This document shows, one piece after another, positions 32,601-44,427 of a stretch of 64,000 bases of DNA; the stretch's first letter is position 1, and the number at the start of each line of letters is the position of its first letter. This DNA is from Charina bottae. Lineage: Eukaryota > Chordata > Lepidosauria > Squamata > Charinaidae. Below the pieces are notes generated by a model. It made no database searches. It was not told the DNA's origin and saw only the letters and a program-made list of their open reading frames with translations. The translations under genes and the position numbers were made by a program. The stretch spans positions 3,968,001-4,032,000 of the forward strand of contig JALMGJ010000020.1 of NCBI GenBank assembly GCA_023362775.1, written 5' to 3'.

Positions 32601-33544
32601 AACTATTCACATGTTATTTTTCACTATTTTGAAAGCATGGATTTTTCTCCAAAAGAAAGTTGTTTTAAAATTTTCCAAAGGTCATATATCACTGAAACTG
32701 CATCCACAAAAAAACTAAAAATATCTACCATATATCTAGTTTATTGATTTCTTGCTTTAACTTCTTTTTGTGGTATCAAATGTGTGATTTTCAGAGTCAA
32801 TGTTAAATTGAAGATGTTAAAACTTGACATTTAAGTATCCATTTATGATATTATGCTAGTTCTTCACTAGCTTTGCATCTGGCAAAGTAGCTTTGAATAG
32901 TAAATAGTCTCTTTGGTATATATTCTGAATTAAAAGAGCTTGAGTTGCCAAGGCCTACTACAACCAGTTTGTTTGTATATGGCAATTGTTTTGACAGAAT
33001 CTAAGACAGATGGGACTAGTGTACCACCTATATTATTATGGATATTTTTCAGCATGGACATCTGAGAATGTGAAAAACAACAACTCCTATTTGAAGAATT
33101 GAGACCCAATTTTATTCTGAAAAATTCTTCAAAATGTTCTGTCATGTCCTGGCTGAGCCAGTCTAACCCATGGTTGTCCACAATCATAGCATCCAAATAT
33201 TTCTTTTAAAACAATGAGAATTCCCCATTCCTGAAGGAGCCATTGGCCTCCTCCAAAGATCAAATGTTCAGTTCAGCCTCAAAGACTTCGTTACTCTGGG
33301 TATAAATGTCCTCTATTTCCTTGCACAGCCATCCCTTCAATGGTATGAGGTTTTTCCAGTTTAGCATGCTTCAATTAAATTTCTAGGGGAGACATCACAA
33401 TGGAATTTGTCCATTGAGCTTTTTCAGTAGTGGTGCTCACCAGAAGCACCACCACTGAAAGAGAGTTCTGCTCTTTTAAAAAAAACTTTTTTTTAAAAAA
33501 AATTAAGGATAAGCTGGAAAGCAGAGTTTTCTTTCTATTGCTTT
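29656..33544. other. Intronic-type DNA with minor repeat debris
   Basis: No gene recognised. 29815..29935 is T-rich ending GTTAAAATAAATAG, possibly a LINE 3' end. 30160..30205 is a short (TA)n stretch. 30949..31030 (TCATAGAATCATGAATTAG...CCCAACCCCATGC) is a minus-strand CR1 3' end. The part at 31960-32110 looks unusually free of repeats. Confidence 0.45.
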
Positions 33545-33825
33545 TAATAAGTAAAAGGGTCTATCAATCAAGCTCAGCTCTTGGTGACTTCATGGACACA
33601 TCGATCTGCTTTTCTTGACAACAATATGGAAAGGGCTTGACCTGACGTCTTCCAGTCAAACCTGCAGAGCTGGGATTTCTTGGTGGTCTCCCAGTCAATC
33701 CCTGCTTAGTTTTTGAGATGATGGTTTTGACCTAGGACATAATGTCTATGGGTTCTACTTTAAATACTGTTGCTATCTGCTTCAAGTTTGCCAGGCACTT
33801 TGGGCCTTAAAGATTCAAGCTGCTG
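33545..33825 (-). mobile_element. 5S-rRNA-derived SINE
   Basis: On the plus strand GGTGGTCTCCCAGTCAATCC followed by CTGCTTAG is the reverse complement of the 5S rRNA internal promoter region (GGATGGGAGACC). The other end, CTTGGTGACTTCATGGACAC (33581-33600), is the complement of a 3' tail resembling the CCATGAAGTCACGAAGAGTC of RTE. Degraded; limits approximate. Confidence 0.7.
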
Positions 33826-34909
33826 TATCCTGGGGTTGACACAAAGGAATCCATTCAATCACATGAAAAGGCTCTGCTAAATGATAGTGAGCAGACACAG
33901 CAATAATGGAGACAGAAGATTTCTGTGACTTCCATTGTTGACTAAACATGGCTTTATCTGGGCACATCTGTATTATGTACAAACACTTGCCATTTATGTT
34001 CTAATGGCAATCCTTGTTGTTTCATCATCCTCAGATCTTCAGAATCACTAGGAGATGACATAAGTGTACAACTTTGTTGAGGATATTGGTTAGTAAGTGT
34101 ATCAGCTGTTCAGGTTAAGACTTAAAGAGGCACCTGGTAAAGCCACAAAAGTAGCAATGTTATGGAGGAACAGGTCCAACAAAAGTAATTCTGTAAGGAT
34201 GTAAAAGGAAATAGTTGGCTGCTAGGAGAAAAACAATTTGAGTTAAGTCAAGAAGAAAAGGATACAGATCGGTTAGTTAACACACTGTACTCATATAAAC
34301 TCCAAGGCTTCACTGAAACTCATATAAATAATATTAACAGATTTTTAATTAAGTACGGCTATTACATTGATCTACAAAAAGAAAAAGAGACTGAATCAAT
34401 TCTTCTGATTAAGATATAATTACAAACAATTAACCTGCACCTTAATTTCGTCTTATATTACAGATAAACATTAAAAACACAGAGCACAGAATTTATATTG
34501 TTTGAATGATGCTATTTTCTATTGAAGCTGTTGCTCAGCTAAGACTTCAAATCGAACTCCCTGGCTGCTTTCAAACATGATACTGTGTGGATGCCTCAAA
34601 ACTCTGTGTGGGTATCCAGTGCTATGAAAATAATCCCTACAATCCTCAATGGAAGGGAAGGAGTATCTAGATAGTCATCTCTGCACATCTTGCCCCCAGC
34701 TGACCTTCGCCATCTTTTCATTACACTGCTGACTCATGAAGGGCCAGGCTGGGTGGCTCAGCAGTGGGAGGAAGAAGATGATGAAGGTCAGCTGGCGGCA
34801 GCAGGGATGGCAGGGTGGTGGAGCGCGGGGTGGCGTGGCAGCAGGGGCGGCAGAGTGCAGGGTGGCCGAAAGGGCAGGGATGGGGGGAGATTTCTCTAAA
34901 TCCTTCTTA
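33826..34909. other. Intronic-type DNA with a GC-rich palindrome at 34696-34795
   Basis: Mostly AT-rich. From 34690 to 34890 composition changes sharply to G-rich, starting with an imperfect inverted repeat (see findings). Open frames on both strands of this patch look like composition artefacts. Confidence 0.4.
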
Positions 34910-35905
34910 GAGATGGTGCCCAGAACTGAATACGCTAATATTCTCTTCACCAAATCCTCCCTTTTTCTAGCTGTGGCTGTTAATCTTCAAGGACAAGCTG
35001 CTGAAAACTAAGCAATGGCTATTTAACTATGTATTTCTCTTTATGACATGTGATATATTAAAAATATATTAAAATTATTTTGAATTTTGTTTCTGTGTTC
35101 TGGAATATTAGCAATCTCACCCTCCAACTTTGTATCATCTGAAATTTTGATCAGCATTCCCTCTATCTCTTCATCCAAATAATGAAAATGTTGAAGAGTA
35201 GAGTATCCAGGACCAATCCTTCTGGCACTCCAGTTGATAACTCTCCAAACTGAAGAGGTAGTATTGGTTTTGAATACTATTTTAGAATCAGCTGTGTTAT
35301 CTAATTTGCTATCATGCCATCCAGCTCATACTTTAGTCTCACTGTCATTATCACCCAGTCCATCTGGCTTGCTAATCAGCATGCCAAGGGGTACTTTGTC
35401 AAATGGGTTACTGAAATCAAGATATATTATGTCTGTGGCACTCCCACAATCTATTATGAAAGTTTGCCAATAAAAAATGAAGTAAGTTTAGATTTATTCC
35501 TGACAAATTGCTTCTGACTTCTGGTAATTACCATATTATTTCAAGGTGTTCACAGATCTGCTCTAGAATCTTCCCAAGTATTGATGTCAGATTGACAGAT
35601 TTATAGTTTTCTGGATTTTCCTTTCCCCCATATTTGAAGGTAGGAATATCTTTACCAGTTCTCCAGAATTTCCCAAGGATAATACAAAAGGGTTTAGGCA
35701 GACCATCAGGTAGTTCCTTCAGTAATCTACCATGCAATTCATCAGATCCTGGAAATTGAAATGCATTCATTATACAGAGATATTTTCTGACCATATGTCT
35801 ATCAATCTCAAGCTGCATCCTGTCCTGCATAATTTCCTTGTCCAACAAAATAGGATTAGAGTAGCTCTGCCTTTTTTTTTTGTTACCTGTTAACATTTTG
35901 CTGCC
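34910..35905 (-). pseudogene. CR1 LINE, reverse-transcriptase region, old copy
   Basis: The minus-strand reading at 35896..35528 gives PGSDELHGRLLKELPDGL, then KFWRTGKDIPTF and ENYKSVNLTSILGKILEQI, matching the CR1 blocks around 'PDGIHPRVLKEL' and 'NYRPVSLTSVPGK'. Further along (35460-35370) come VDIIYLDFSNPFDKVP-like codons, and the 34920-35020 end reads like the CR1 segment with a GGTGCCCAGAACTGAATACG pattern. Multiple stops. 5' and 3' ends not found. Confidence 0.75.
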
Positions 35906-36104
35906 TTCACTGAGCAGCTAGCATACTGAATATTTTCTTTTCCTATCTGAAGAAGAGCTTTTTGCCTCCTTTTCTAGCTTCAGCTCATTTCAAGATTGCA
36001 TTTTCCTGACAACAGCTCTACAATTATAACGAACCTGTCTGTACTCTTCTGTTGTAACCTGGCCCTCTTTCTCTTTCTTGTATGTATCTTTTTTTTGTTT
36101 TTGT

Positions 36105-36300
36105 TTTCAGTGCTGGACAGGTTAAAGAAATAGGTTGAAAATAGCAGAATTAAATTTAATGGAGACAAACACAAAGTTCTTCTCTTAGGAAAAAAAATAA
36201 GATGTACAGGTTTAAGATTGGTGGTGGAATCTGTCTTGGTAACAATATGTGTGAAAAGGGTAAATGAACAGTAAATGATCATCAGCTGACATAAATTCAC
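36105..36300 (+). mobile_element. CR1 fragment
   Basis: AGAAATAGGTTGAAAATAGC, then TTTAATGGAGACAAACACAAAG, matches the CR1 stretch coding the block after the YADD motif, in plus orientation. Same family segment as at 39596. Confidence 0.6.
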
Positions 36301-37767
36301 CTATACCCAGTGGTGTGCTGGAGCTGGCTTGCACTGACTCACAAGAGCCAACAGTATTTTCTTAGCCTACTGGCTCATGATGTAGGGCTTCTGTTTCTCT
36401 CTCACTTGGGGATTCCAGATGGGTGAGTCACTTGACTAAACCTCATATTTTATCTCTGTAGATTGTTTCTCCTTTGCTTACAAGTAGCTCTCAGCTGACT
36501 CTGCTTCTTCTGTTGGTCCCATGTCATTCTCTTCCCAGACTAGTGTCTTCTTTGGACACGCTCTAGGCTCAAAAACTCTAGCTTCTCCACTAGCACACTT
36601 CAGATACCAGCACAACTAGCTACTCAGATACATCAGCAATCCTACCTTTGGCACTCCTGACCTCTGAGTTCTATTGATCAGTTAGCAGCTGGTAAGTGGG
36701 CGGAAAAGATGCAGAGATTCCTGTTTCTTCCAGAAACAGAACTTTCTTTTACCATATAGGAAGAACATAGCTGGTCTCTTCTGAAAGCTTAGCTGCTTCT
36801 CTAAAACATCAGGAAGGGGGGAGGGAAACCTCTGCACCTTTTCAATCAATTACAGTTACGCTTCTCCGTGAGCATGAGTGTGAAGGAAGAGTTCACACAA
36901 ACTCTTCTATAAGAGCTGCCTTCCACAATTCCCAAGCCTTCCTCTTTTCCCCTCCATAAAGACAGGTACTACAGCTTGACAAATAATCTCTCCTTCCTCT
37001 ATAACCATCAATTCCTTCACCATTGCCTTACATGATGGAACCATTAGGTTTACCTATCCTTCCAGTCTCAGCTAGCATTTTTAAAAAAGAGGACAGATAG
37101 TTGGGAGTTCATATCCAGAAATCTAAACAGGAAAATGAGAGTTATTTTTAAAGAGATTACCAGGGGAAGGTACAAGCAACCTCAGATTCTGCTGAAATGA
37201 TGAACACTGAGGGAGAAGTGATGGTGACTTGTTAAGTGGGTGCTGTGCTTGCCTTTTTTATCAAAAGAATGTGCTAATCACACCTGTTGCAAATGAAAAT
37301 TTGTCTCTTTGGAGAGGTGAGAGATCTTGAGATCAACCTTTCTTGAAGACTCACCAGAGAACATGAAGAGCACATAGACATCACACAGGGTATAGGAAAT
37401 TGTCCAAGAGCAGAGGAAGTAGTGAGTACCTGCAGACATATGGCAAGAAGGAATGGATGAACCAGGAGGACATCCATACTACTGTAGCCTGCCAACCTAT
37501 CTGAAGTTCTGGACATGGAAGGCGAGCTCCTACCACCTGAGATTGCTCTATCATCCCAATCATTCCAGAGCAATGGAAAGTACTCTCAACTCCATAGGGA
37601 TCAAGAAAACCAAAGCTGTCCATTGAGGAGGAAAGAAGAGTGATTATGGTGAGAGAGTTAGTATTGTGAGGGAGAGAAACAGTTGTATGTAGACCAGATC
37701 TGCTATTCTATGAAGTGTGCTGTCTTCTTGGTGCAGGTATCTATCATGATGGCACCCATGCCACCCT
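36301..37767. other. Intronic-type DNA, nothing recognised
   Basis: No gene or bounded repeat supported. Confidence 0.4.
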
Positions 37768-38116
37768 GACATTGTAAAGCAGGTCGCCTAAGCATATTAC
37801 CCAGCCAAGGCGCCAAAGCTTTCAATGGGAAGGAACTCAGCAGCAAACTGCCACAGACAAATCACCGAGAGGTGTGGATTAGCCGGAAGGCATTCAGCAC
37901 CTTCAATGGACAGTGCTGGCCCGCGCAGAGCAGGCGAGAGACAGAGAGGAATGTAATTAATTAACACATTCTAAGGGGAGGGGGGAAATTGGGAACCTAT
38001 TAAACTGCAAGTCTTGTAACTACAATTCACTTGAATCTTTGAAGTGAAATGGATCGCTCGCTGTAAATAAAGCTTTTACATATCCTACGTGGTGTGTGTC
38101 AGAGCTTTCATTTACA
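37768..38116 (+). mobile_element. LTR-like segment
   Basis: A TGTAAAGC start (37773) and an ATTTACA end (38116) form TGTAAA/TTTACA inverted termini. CTGTAAATAAAGCTTTTAC near 38063 provides a poly(A) signal close to the 3' end. The downstream GTATTAGTAGGAGGATC may be a primer-binding region. No TSD found, so boundaries and class are uncertain. Confidence 0.42.
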
Positions 38117-38619
38117 GTATTAGTAGGAGGATCGGAGCCTCACAGTATCAGGATGGTGCAGGCATCCAGGATGGAGTAGAAAGATTTCCAAAGCTCATCA
38201 AATGAACCAATTGTCATCTGTTTCTGTTTGTCCATGTGGGGACAAATAAGACTTGAAGATAGTGCACTAGGATAGAATTGGATTCCCAACCATGGCTTAC
38301 TGTGCCAGTACAAAGGACCCTTGGGCAGGCATGGGTTGGCAGAGCAAGAAAAATGTGTTTGAGTAGACAAGGACAGCTTTACCTAAGCTGGAAAGGGGAG
38401 GGAAATGGAAGCATAGACTCAGGTAGAGAAGTGCTGGGCATTAGGAAACGGCTGTACGCGATGACAAAAGAGATATAAAGTAGGAAAAGTACTCAGAAAT
38501 CTTCAATAAGAAGAGATGAGTGAGCCCTCTAATTTCTGTATATGGTTAACAAACAAGAGGCACTGGAAATCATAACATGGGAAAGAAATGCCTCCTCTGG
38601 CATTTATCTACCCAACAAC
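38117..38619. other. Non-coding DNA
   Basis: Nothing recognised beyond a possible LTR-internal start in the first 40 bases. Confidence 0.35.
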
Positions 38620-38940
38620 CAGCCTTTATAGGGTCAGCTATCACCAAGTCCCATCCAAAGGGCCTCAGAGGTGGGCTTTTTCCATCATTACCTCCATTCT
38701 CTGGAACTTCCTCCCAGTGGAGCTTTGGTTTGCATCATCATTTCTGTGCTTCAGGAAACCTGTAAAAACTTTCCATCTGCTTTATAATATGCAGGTGGAG
38801 TCTGTGGCACACACGGCTTATTTATATGATTTTTGGTTTTGTATGTATTTGGGGTTTGGGGTTTAAAATGGTTTATTGTTAGCCCCTTAGAACTTTTGGG
38901 AATGGGTGGCGTAAAAGCATAGCAAATAAATAAATACGTC
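38620..38940 (+). mobile_element. L2-like LINE 3' end
   Basis: Reads LWNFLPVELWF and a CFRKPVKTFHLL-like end, matching the L2-like C terminus 'TLWNTLPPEVR...FRKNLKTWL', then a T-rich 3' UTR and TAGCAAATAAATAAATAC. 5'-truncated. Confidence 0.75.
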
Positions 38941-39142
38941 CGTCCCGAGAGGAACCTGGTGGAATGAGCCAAAACTGGAAAATAAAACACAAAAGGTATT
39001 ATTTGTTCAAAAGAAATAGACATGGATGCTGAATAACTTTGTATGTAAAGAAACCATGAAGTGAGAAATTGTAGGAGGCTGAGAAAGAAATGGGAGGAGC
39101 TTTAGACATAAGGAATCAATGACAGAATTTGTTAGTCTAGGA

Positions 39143-39412
39143 CAGGGCTTTCCAAAGTTTTCCCGCGGCGACACACCAACCGCCGTTGGTGTGTTGCCGT
39201 GGGAAAACCCGGAAGTGCCACCGTTGCGGCAGCGCGCAAAAACCCGGAACCGCTGCTGCCGCTTTCGGTTTTTGCGCGCCGCCATTGGTGTGTCGCTGCA
39301 GGAAAACCCGGAAGCGCTGATGATGATCAGTGCTTCCGGGTTGTGTGGCGACACACCAGACTGTGTGTGGCGACACACTTTTGTGTCGCGACACACAGTT
39401 TGGAAAGTTCTG
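39143..39412. mobile_element. hAT-type MITE, copy 5 (CCGGAAG core)
   Basis: Starts CAGGGCTTTCCAAAG and ends CAGTTTGGAAAGTTCTG with an exact TSD GTCTAGGA (39135-39142 and 39413-39420). The core has repeated AACCCGGAAG/CTTCCGGGTT motifs in both orientations. Closely related to copy 6. Confidence 0.92.
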
Positions 39413-39595
39413 GTCTAGGAAATGGCAGCTCTGAGTTGTAAAAAGCCTGGGAAGAAGAGATTCAAAAGTTTCAAAGAGACTCCACCGTAATGAACTCACT
39501 AATAAAAGAGGGCTGGAAGTTCCTATTGCCATTTCCAAGATTCCGTACTTTACCCTTAATTGTTGCATTAAAACTCCTTATTGAAGTCTGTGATT

Positions 39596-39800
39596 CTTGC
39601 TGGGTTAGAGAAATGGGCTGAAAATTAAAACTGATCTTGCTGGGTTAGAGAAATGGGCTGAAAATAACAGAATCAAATTTAAAAGAGATAAGTACAATGT
39701 TCTTTCTGAAAAAGCATGTATTATTACCAGGTTTTGTATTAGTCCTAACCCTAAACAGTTTTACACATGAGAGGAGAAAACCATGTACAGTGGGCAAGAC
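39596..39800 (+). mobile_element. CR1 fragment with internal 40-bp duplication
   Basis: GAGAAATGGGCTGAAAATAAC and AGAGATAAGTACAATGTTC correspond to the same CR1 block as 36105. The CTTGCTGGGTTAGAGAAATG unit occurs twice at a 40-bp period (39596 and 39636). Confidence 0.55.
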
Positions 39801-40854
39801 TTGCTTTGTAAATGTTAAGTTCATAGGAAACTTCTTTGGCAAAGAAGTCCCTGTTTAAGCAGATACTATCTTGCATATAGCACTAACACTGAGGATTTCA
39901 TAAAGTTTCTCTGTATCTCAATATGAAATCTTCTTCAAGCATATCTCTAGTCTGACAAGACACATTACTCTGCCAGGAGTATATGTTACTTGGGTGAGTG
40001 GTGGTAGAGAAAGAAAAATATATTTTCTTATCTGTCTATACAGCCTCCTGTACCATCCAGATTTCCAAAGAGTTTATTGAATCATTCAATTTCCTTTTAT
40101 CAGCAATCTCTAGAAAGTAATAATTCATTTTAGCACGGGACATAAGAGGTTATCATCTGACTAAAATGATGACAGGGTGGTGACAACATGATGCCCTATT
40201 TGCATTTCAGCTGCAAGAAGCAAATGGTCAAACCAGCTATAACTGGAACAGAGTAAGTTGAAGAAATTGGTCCTTAGAATTGATAAAAAAAATAATGTAG
40301 ATAGCTGCACTTCAGGAGCACAAAAGCTTCAGGTTTCCAAGATAATTTGAAAGAAAAAGAGAGAGAGAGAGTAGGAGCAAGTTACAGTTAAGTACTTAAA
40401 AGTTAACAGTTATTAATGGGAGAGTTTAGCACATACAGGTTGATCCAATTATAATAAATTAAAATAGGTAAATTTGATCAGATCTTGCATGTATATCTAG
40501 ACACTAGGAATAACTGCAAAAATGCTAGCCTTTGTGTACTGAGTGAAGTATTTACATACTACTGTAGTCCATTCAATAACCTAGGCTTTGACAGGTTGAA
40601 AATTGTAAAAATATGAACAGTTTACCTGTAACTGTGGTTCTTTGAGTACTCATCTGTACATTTACAGATGGGTTCTGTTTCTATGCAGAGCATCTTTTGG
40701 AATGTTCTACAGCTGGGATACTTGGAAGAAAGCCTCAACCACATCCTATTATATCTATCCAAAAGCAATCAGATCAGGGATCATTTAGCATTCTGCCAAA
40801 CATAGGAGCAATGTAAGTACATAGATGCGATGGGATGGGTCAATCTGCATATGA
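39801..40854. other. Intronic-type DNA; possible unknown repeat near 40625-40760
   Basis: Around 40630, TGTGGTTCTTTGAGTACTCA followed by TCTGTACATTTACAGATGGG resembles a dispersed sauropsid repeat I have seen in this form, but no boundaries or TSD are visible. Confidence 0.3.
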
Positions 40855-41368
40855 TGTCATGGTCGTGATCTTTAGCTGTTAAACCAGAAACTCCCAACAC
40901 AAGCCGTTAAGGATATGAAGATTTCTTTATTAAAGCTAGTGATCCATTACACCTTAAAGACTCAAGTGAAGGGAGCCCGCGCAAACCAACAGTTAAAATT
41001 CTTCAGGGTTCCCCCCCACCGGGGATCCGCGGCTTGACATCCCCTCCCTTCATCTCACAATTTCTAGATCTTCCCAGTCCCGAATCAACCAACACAATGA
41101 TAGCGTTCTTTGATCTGTCCTTGGTACTGGACTGCTTGACACAATACTCGAATCAGCATAATTTGCGGTCCTGCGAATACAACCCACTACAAGCATTCTC
41201 ACCTACTCTACAAGTCTGGCAAGTTTCCACTACAAAGCACTCCCAACAACCCTGCAGGTATGCCCACCGATAGACTGGCAGGATGTCACCTCCTGTCATC
41301 ATGGCAGGAGTCTACTGTCGTGGAGATGGGCAGTGATAAATTCGAATAATAAATATAACATCCTGACA
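40855..41368 (-). mobile_element. Solo Ty3/gypsy-type LTR
   Basis: A 514-bp segment with TGTCATGG...ATCCTGACA ends and a perfect 5-bp TSD TATGA (40850-40854 and 41369-41373). On the minus strand it begins TGTCAGGATG, and a TTAATAAAG poly(A) signal lies near its 3' end (plus 40929-40937). Its first 100 bases (CATCCTGCCAG..., GGCATACCTGCAGGGT) match the sequence at the gypsy start near 61854. Confidence 0.88.
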
Positions 41369-42129
41369 TATGATGACTGAAAAGGCATACAGATGAGCAA
41401 CCTATTTTTTGTGGTAGTCTCTATTCTTCAATTGAATGGGTGAGGAATAAACTTTTTACTGACCACTTCCATAGTCAAGAAATCTATTCAAAACAGCAAC
41501 CTGTTAAATGACCCCCTTCACAGCCAATAAACAAAAGTTGCAGGAAGTTAACAATTCCAATGATTTTTCCATTAACTGAGAAGAGCTGACAAACTCCAAA
41601 AAGGAGGCAGAGGGTATTTTGGCAGGAATAAATTCTAGAGAATCTTCCAAAATTGTTTAGTGAAAGCGTAGAATATTACAGGTGGTCTGAATCTTGCCCT
41701 CTGTGTTAGCAAATTTCTTTATTCCCTGTGAAAGAGGCTGTGCATATGTGTGTCTGTTGTGTGGTTCTGCCCCATTTACAAGGAGTAAAGGAGGTTGTTC
41801 TTTACAATTCAGGGAATGAATACACACGATCTGGTTATTATCATAATGGTTCAACTTGAGAGTCACTGCAACAATTTCAGTTGCTGCCTTGATGACAGCA
41901 AGATATCTGGTGTTAAAGCATGTGAGGTTGGGCTCTTTATAATGTCAGGTGGAAGTACTGTCAGTCACGGTGATGGAGACTTCAGCTTCTCATTGGAATG
42001 AGGCTGGGAATCAGTGAGGTTTAAAATCTATCAAGATAGAAGGAGGACCAAACAAACACAACTGCTATGATTCCTGGAGTGTTGTAAGTCTAAGTGTAAC
42101 ATTTGCTCTATCCCTTTGTATCTGCACAA
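41369..42129. other. Intronic-type DNA, nothing recognised
   Basis: No gene or bounded element. Confidence 0.4.
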
Positions 42130-42520
42130 TTATTTCTTATTTATGTACTTGGGTTTATATGCCCCTCAATTTTCAGAGATTCTGAGTGGCATACATACAT
42201 ACAAACAGATACGGTTAAAAATAATAAAATCCGTTCCCACAAAAAATAATAGGGTTTTTTTTTTTGGGGGGGGGGTAGTATAGTTTTGTTCATCCCCAAA
42301 TGTCTCCTGCAGAGCCACGTTTTCATGGCCTTTTAGAAACATACCAGGAAGGGGTGGCCCAGATATCCACGGAGTAGGCTGTTGCAGAGGAGGGGGAAAT
42401 CACGGAGAAGGCTTGATTAGTGGGTCCTTAACGATGGTATTCCCTCAGTGATAGGTCCTTTAGCAAAAGCTTTCTATCCCTGATCGCACTGGGAGGGCAG
42501 ATTCAACCAGGGAAAGTAGT
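42130..42520 (-). mobile_element. LINE 3' end (L2-like)
   Basis: The plus strand starts with a TTATTTATG tail and a TCAGAGATTCTGAGTGGCAT segment. The minus strand at 42330 encodes MKTWLCRRHL, the L2-like C-terminal 'KTWL' motif. Poly-T and poly-G runs at 42255-42276 interrupt it. Confidence 0.65.
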
Positions 42521-42563
42521 CAAGATATCTGGGCCTGAGTTACTGTATATATGGCTTTAATTA

Positions 42564-42715
42564 CAGGTAGTCCTTGATTAATGACCACAACTGGGACCAG
42601 AATCTTGGTTGTTGAGCAAGATGCCCCCATGACTGCTTTGCTCAACGACCACAATCCCAGCGCTTCCAGTTGCGGTCGTTAAGCAATCTCCCGGGTTGTT
42701 AAGTGGACAGAGCAA
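42564..42715. mobile_element. Mariner/Tigger-like MITE, partial second copy
   Basis: Preceded by TA, starts CAGGTAGTCCTTGATTAATG as at 24796, and has GCTCAACGACCACAATCCC and TTGCGGTCGTTAAGC. No mirrored right end. Confidence 0.6.
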
Positions 42716-42772
42716 AAAAGCTGCCTCTCGCTCTCAAACTTTTCTGCAGCCCACCAAAGGATTTCAGCTCCC

Positions 42773-42890
42773 CTTTGTGCATGGAGGAAAAATCTTTTCT
42801 GGGGTTGCAGGAATGGAGCTGAAATCTTCAGGATTTGTGCTCCGTTCCTGCAACCCCACAAAGGGTTTCTCCTCCCTTCTGTGCACAAAG
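42773..42890. repeat. Imperfect palindrome, about 50-bp arms
   Basis: The left arm 42773-42819 (CTTTGTGCATGGAGG ... GGGGTTGCAGGAATGGAGC) pairs with the right arm 42839-42890 (GCTCCGTTCCTGCAACCCC ... TGTGCACAAAG); the inner 19 bp match with one mismatch. Spacer about 19 bp. It could be the inner part of the adjacent MITE. Confidence 0.7.
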
Positions 42891-43000
42891 CCCTCCTTCC
42901 TAGGGCTATGAGAGAGTGACTGGCCCAAGTCACCCCAGCTGACTTTGTGCCAAAGTCAGAACTAGAACTCACAGTCTCCTGGGTTCTAGCCTGATTTTTA
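42891..43000 (-). mobile_element. tRNA-headed Sauria-type SINE fragment
   Basis: GTCCTTCC-type start, GACTGGCCCAAGTCACCCCA, then AGAACTAGAACTCACAGTC match the reverse complement of the SINE at 47977..49126. Both ends are missing. Confidence 0.7.
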
Positions 43001-44238
43001 ATGTTTAGAACAGACTTAAGCTTTTAAAAAAGCATACTGCTGTGCATATAGCTTAGGATTCTTCTTTTTTTCTTCTTCTCTTTTGGGTTGAATTCTACCT
43101 AGCCTCTGGAACCAGGTTACTTAAAACACCAAAGAGCAAAATTAGTCCTCTGGAAGCACATACCTTAAGTCAGCCTGGTGTGCTGGCTCTGTGGCTCTGG
43201 GGAAACACATGGTATGAGCACAGAATCCTACATTTAATAAAAACCAGCCCCTTGGAAGAATCCTGGAGAACAACCCTAGTCAGTTATTATTCCACATTCA
43301 TTTTTTTTAACAAATGTGTTCATTCTCCAGATAAATAGCCTTTCAGAAGGAGTAGACAAAGAATTTTTTAAAAATAAGGTAATATCATTACTTTCCTAGC
43401 ATGAAGATCATAGAAGTTAGATTGGGGGGGGGGGGGAGAAACTAACCATCTCAAATCTTCAATGTTCTATGACACAAAATGCCCACATTCTTGTTCATCT
43501 ATTGTACTAATTTTGATTCCATCTGATTTTCTAAAACCCTTTGTTATTGCACTAGCTAACCTTCCTTTTACATCAGCTATTAATAGGAGAACTGTAATAG
43601 CTTTGCTACAAAGAATGATACAGAATTACAACAACCTATTTTAATCTGAAACTCAACAATCATTACAGAAAAGTTCTTATGAAATTGCAAGACACAACGT
43701 CCACTGATTTAATGGCTCAGGAGAGGTGAAGCTTATAGATTTCTAGTCAGATTTTTAACAATCTAATTATTTCTGTTAATATGTGCACATTAAGCAGTCA
43801 TATATCAACCCTCTCCAATGCCTTACTTGCTTTGCTGCCTGTTATCAAAGCTCAAGCTTTTAAATTCTTCTGTTTGCATTTTAATTGGCTTTGGGAATTA
43901 GCAGCAAAATAATGTAGAAAAGTAGTGGCAATATTAATACAAACCATTAAAATCCCAGGGTAAGATACAGGAATATAACTAACAGTTGTTTGATCAGGAC
44001 AGGCAGTTTTTCACATGGATTTAAGCCTAATACCTTATGAATGGCTTTTCCAAATCTGAACGTATTGTGTGCACAAGAAGGTCTTGTATCCATTGTACTA
44101 GTCTATATTCCAGATGTCATTACAACAGATAAATTAAGTCCTGTAAACAGCAACATACTAAAGTGTATACATTCGTTTGCTTTGTTCTTTCTAGATAGGA
44201 TTTTTATAGTAGCCTTTCCATCCTGGAGGCCTCTACTG
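43001..44238. other. Intronic-type DNA
   Basis: No gene. Poly-G at 43424-43436. The segment 43790-43920 is repeat-free and of a style often seen in conserved non-coding sequence, but that is only a guess. Confidence 0.35.
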
Positions 44239-44390
44239 ACTGTACAACTACAGACTGTACAACTACAAAGCCCATCATCTGTGACTGTCATGCTTGCTGG
44301 GGCTGATAATTGCAACTCAAAAAATCTCATGCTTCAACACTGTGGAAGGGTGCATTGTAGAACCATGGGCGCTTGCAGTTATTCAAGCTG
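44239..44390. mobile_element. Old MITE-like repeat
   Basis: The unit GACTGTACAACTACA occurs twice (44238-44252 and 44253-44267), followed by AGCCCATCATCTGTGACTG and GCTTGCTGGGGCTGATAATT. This resembles the common sauropsid 'ACTACAACTCCCATCATC...CTGGGGCTGATGGGAGTTGTAG' DNA-transposon repeat. Decayed. Confidence 0.5.
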
Positions 44391-44427
44391 GCTAGCGATA
44401 TCTAGCTTTTAGGCAGTAGTAATAAGC

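Noticed and set aside
34675..35011. CpG-island promoter or coding exon
   Set aside because: G-rich on one strand with few CpGs, no TATA or splice signals, frames open on both strands; composition effect.
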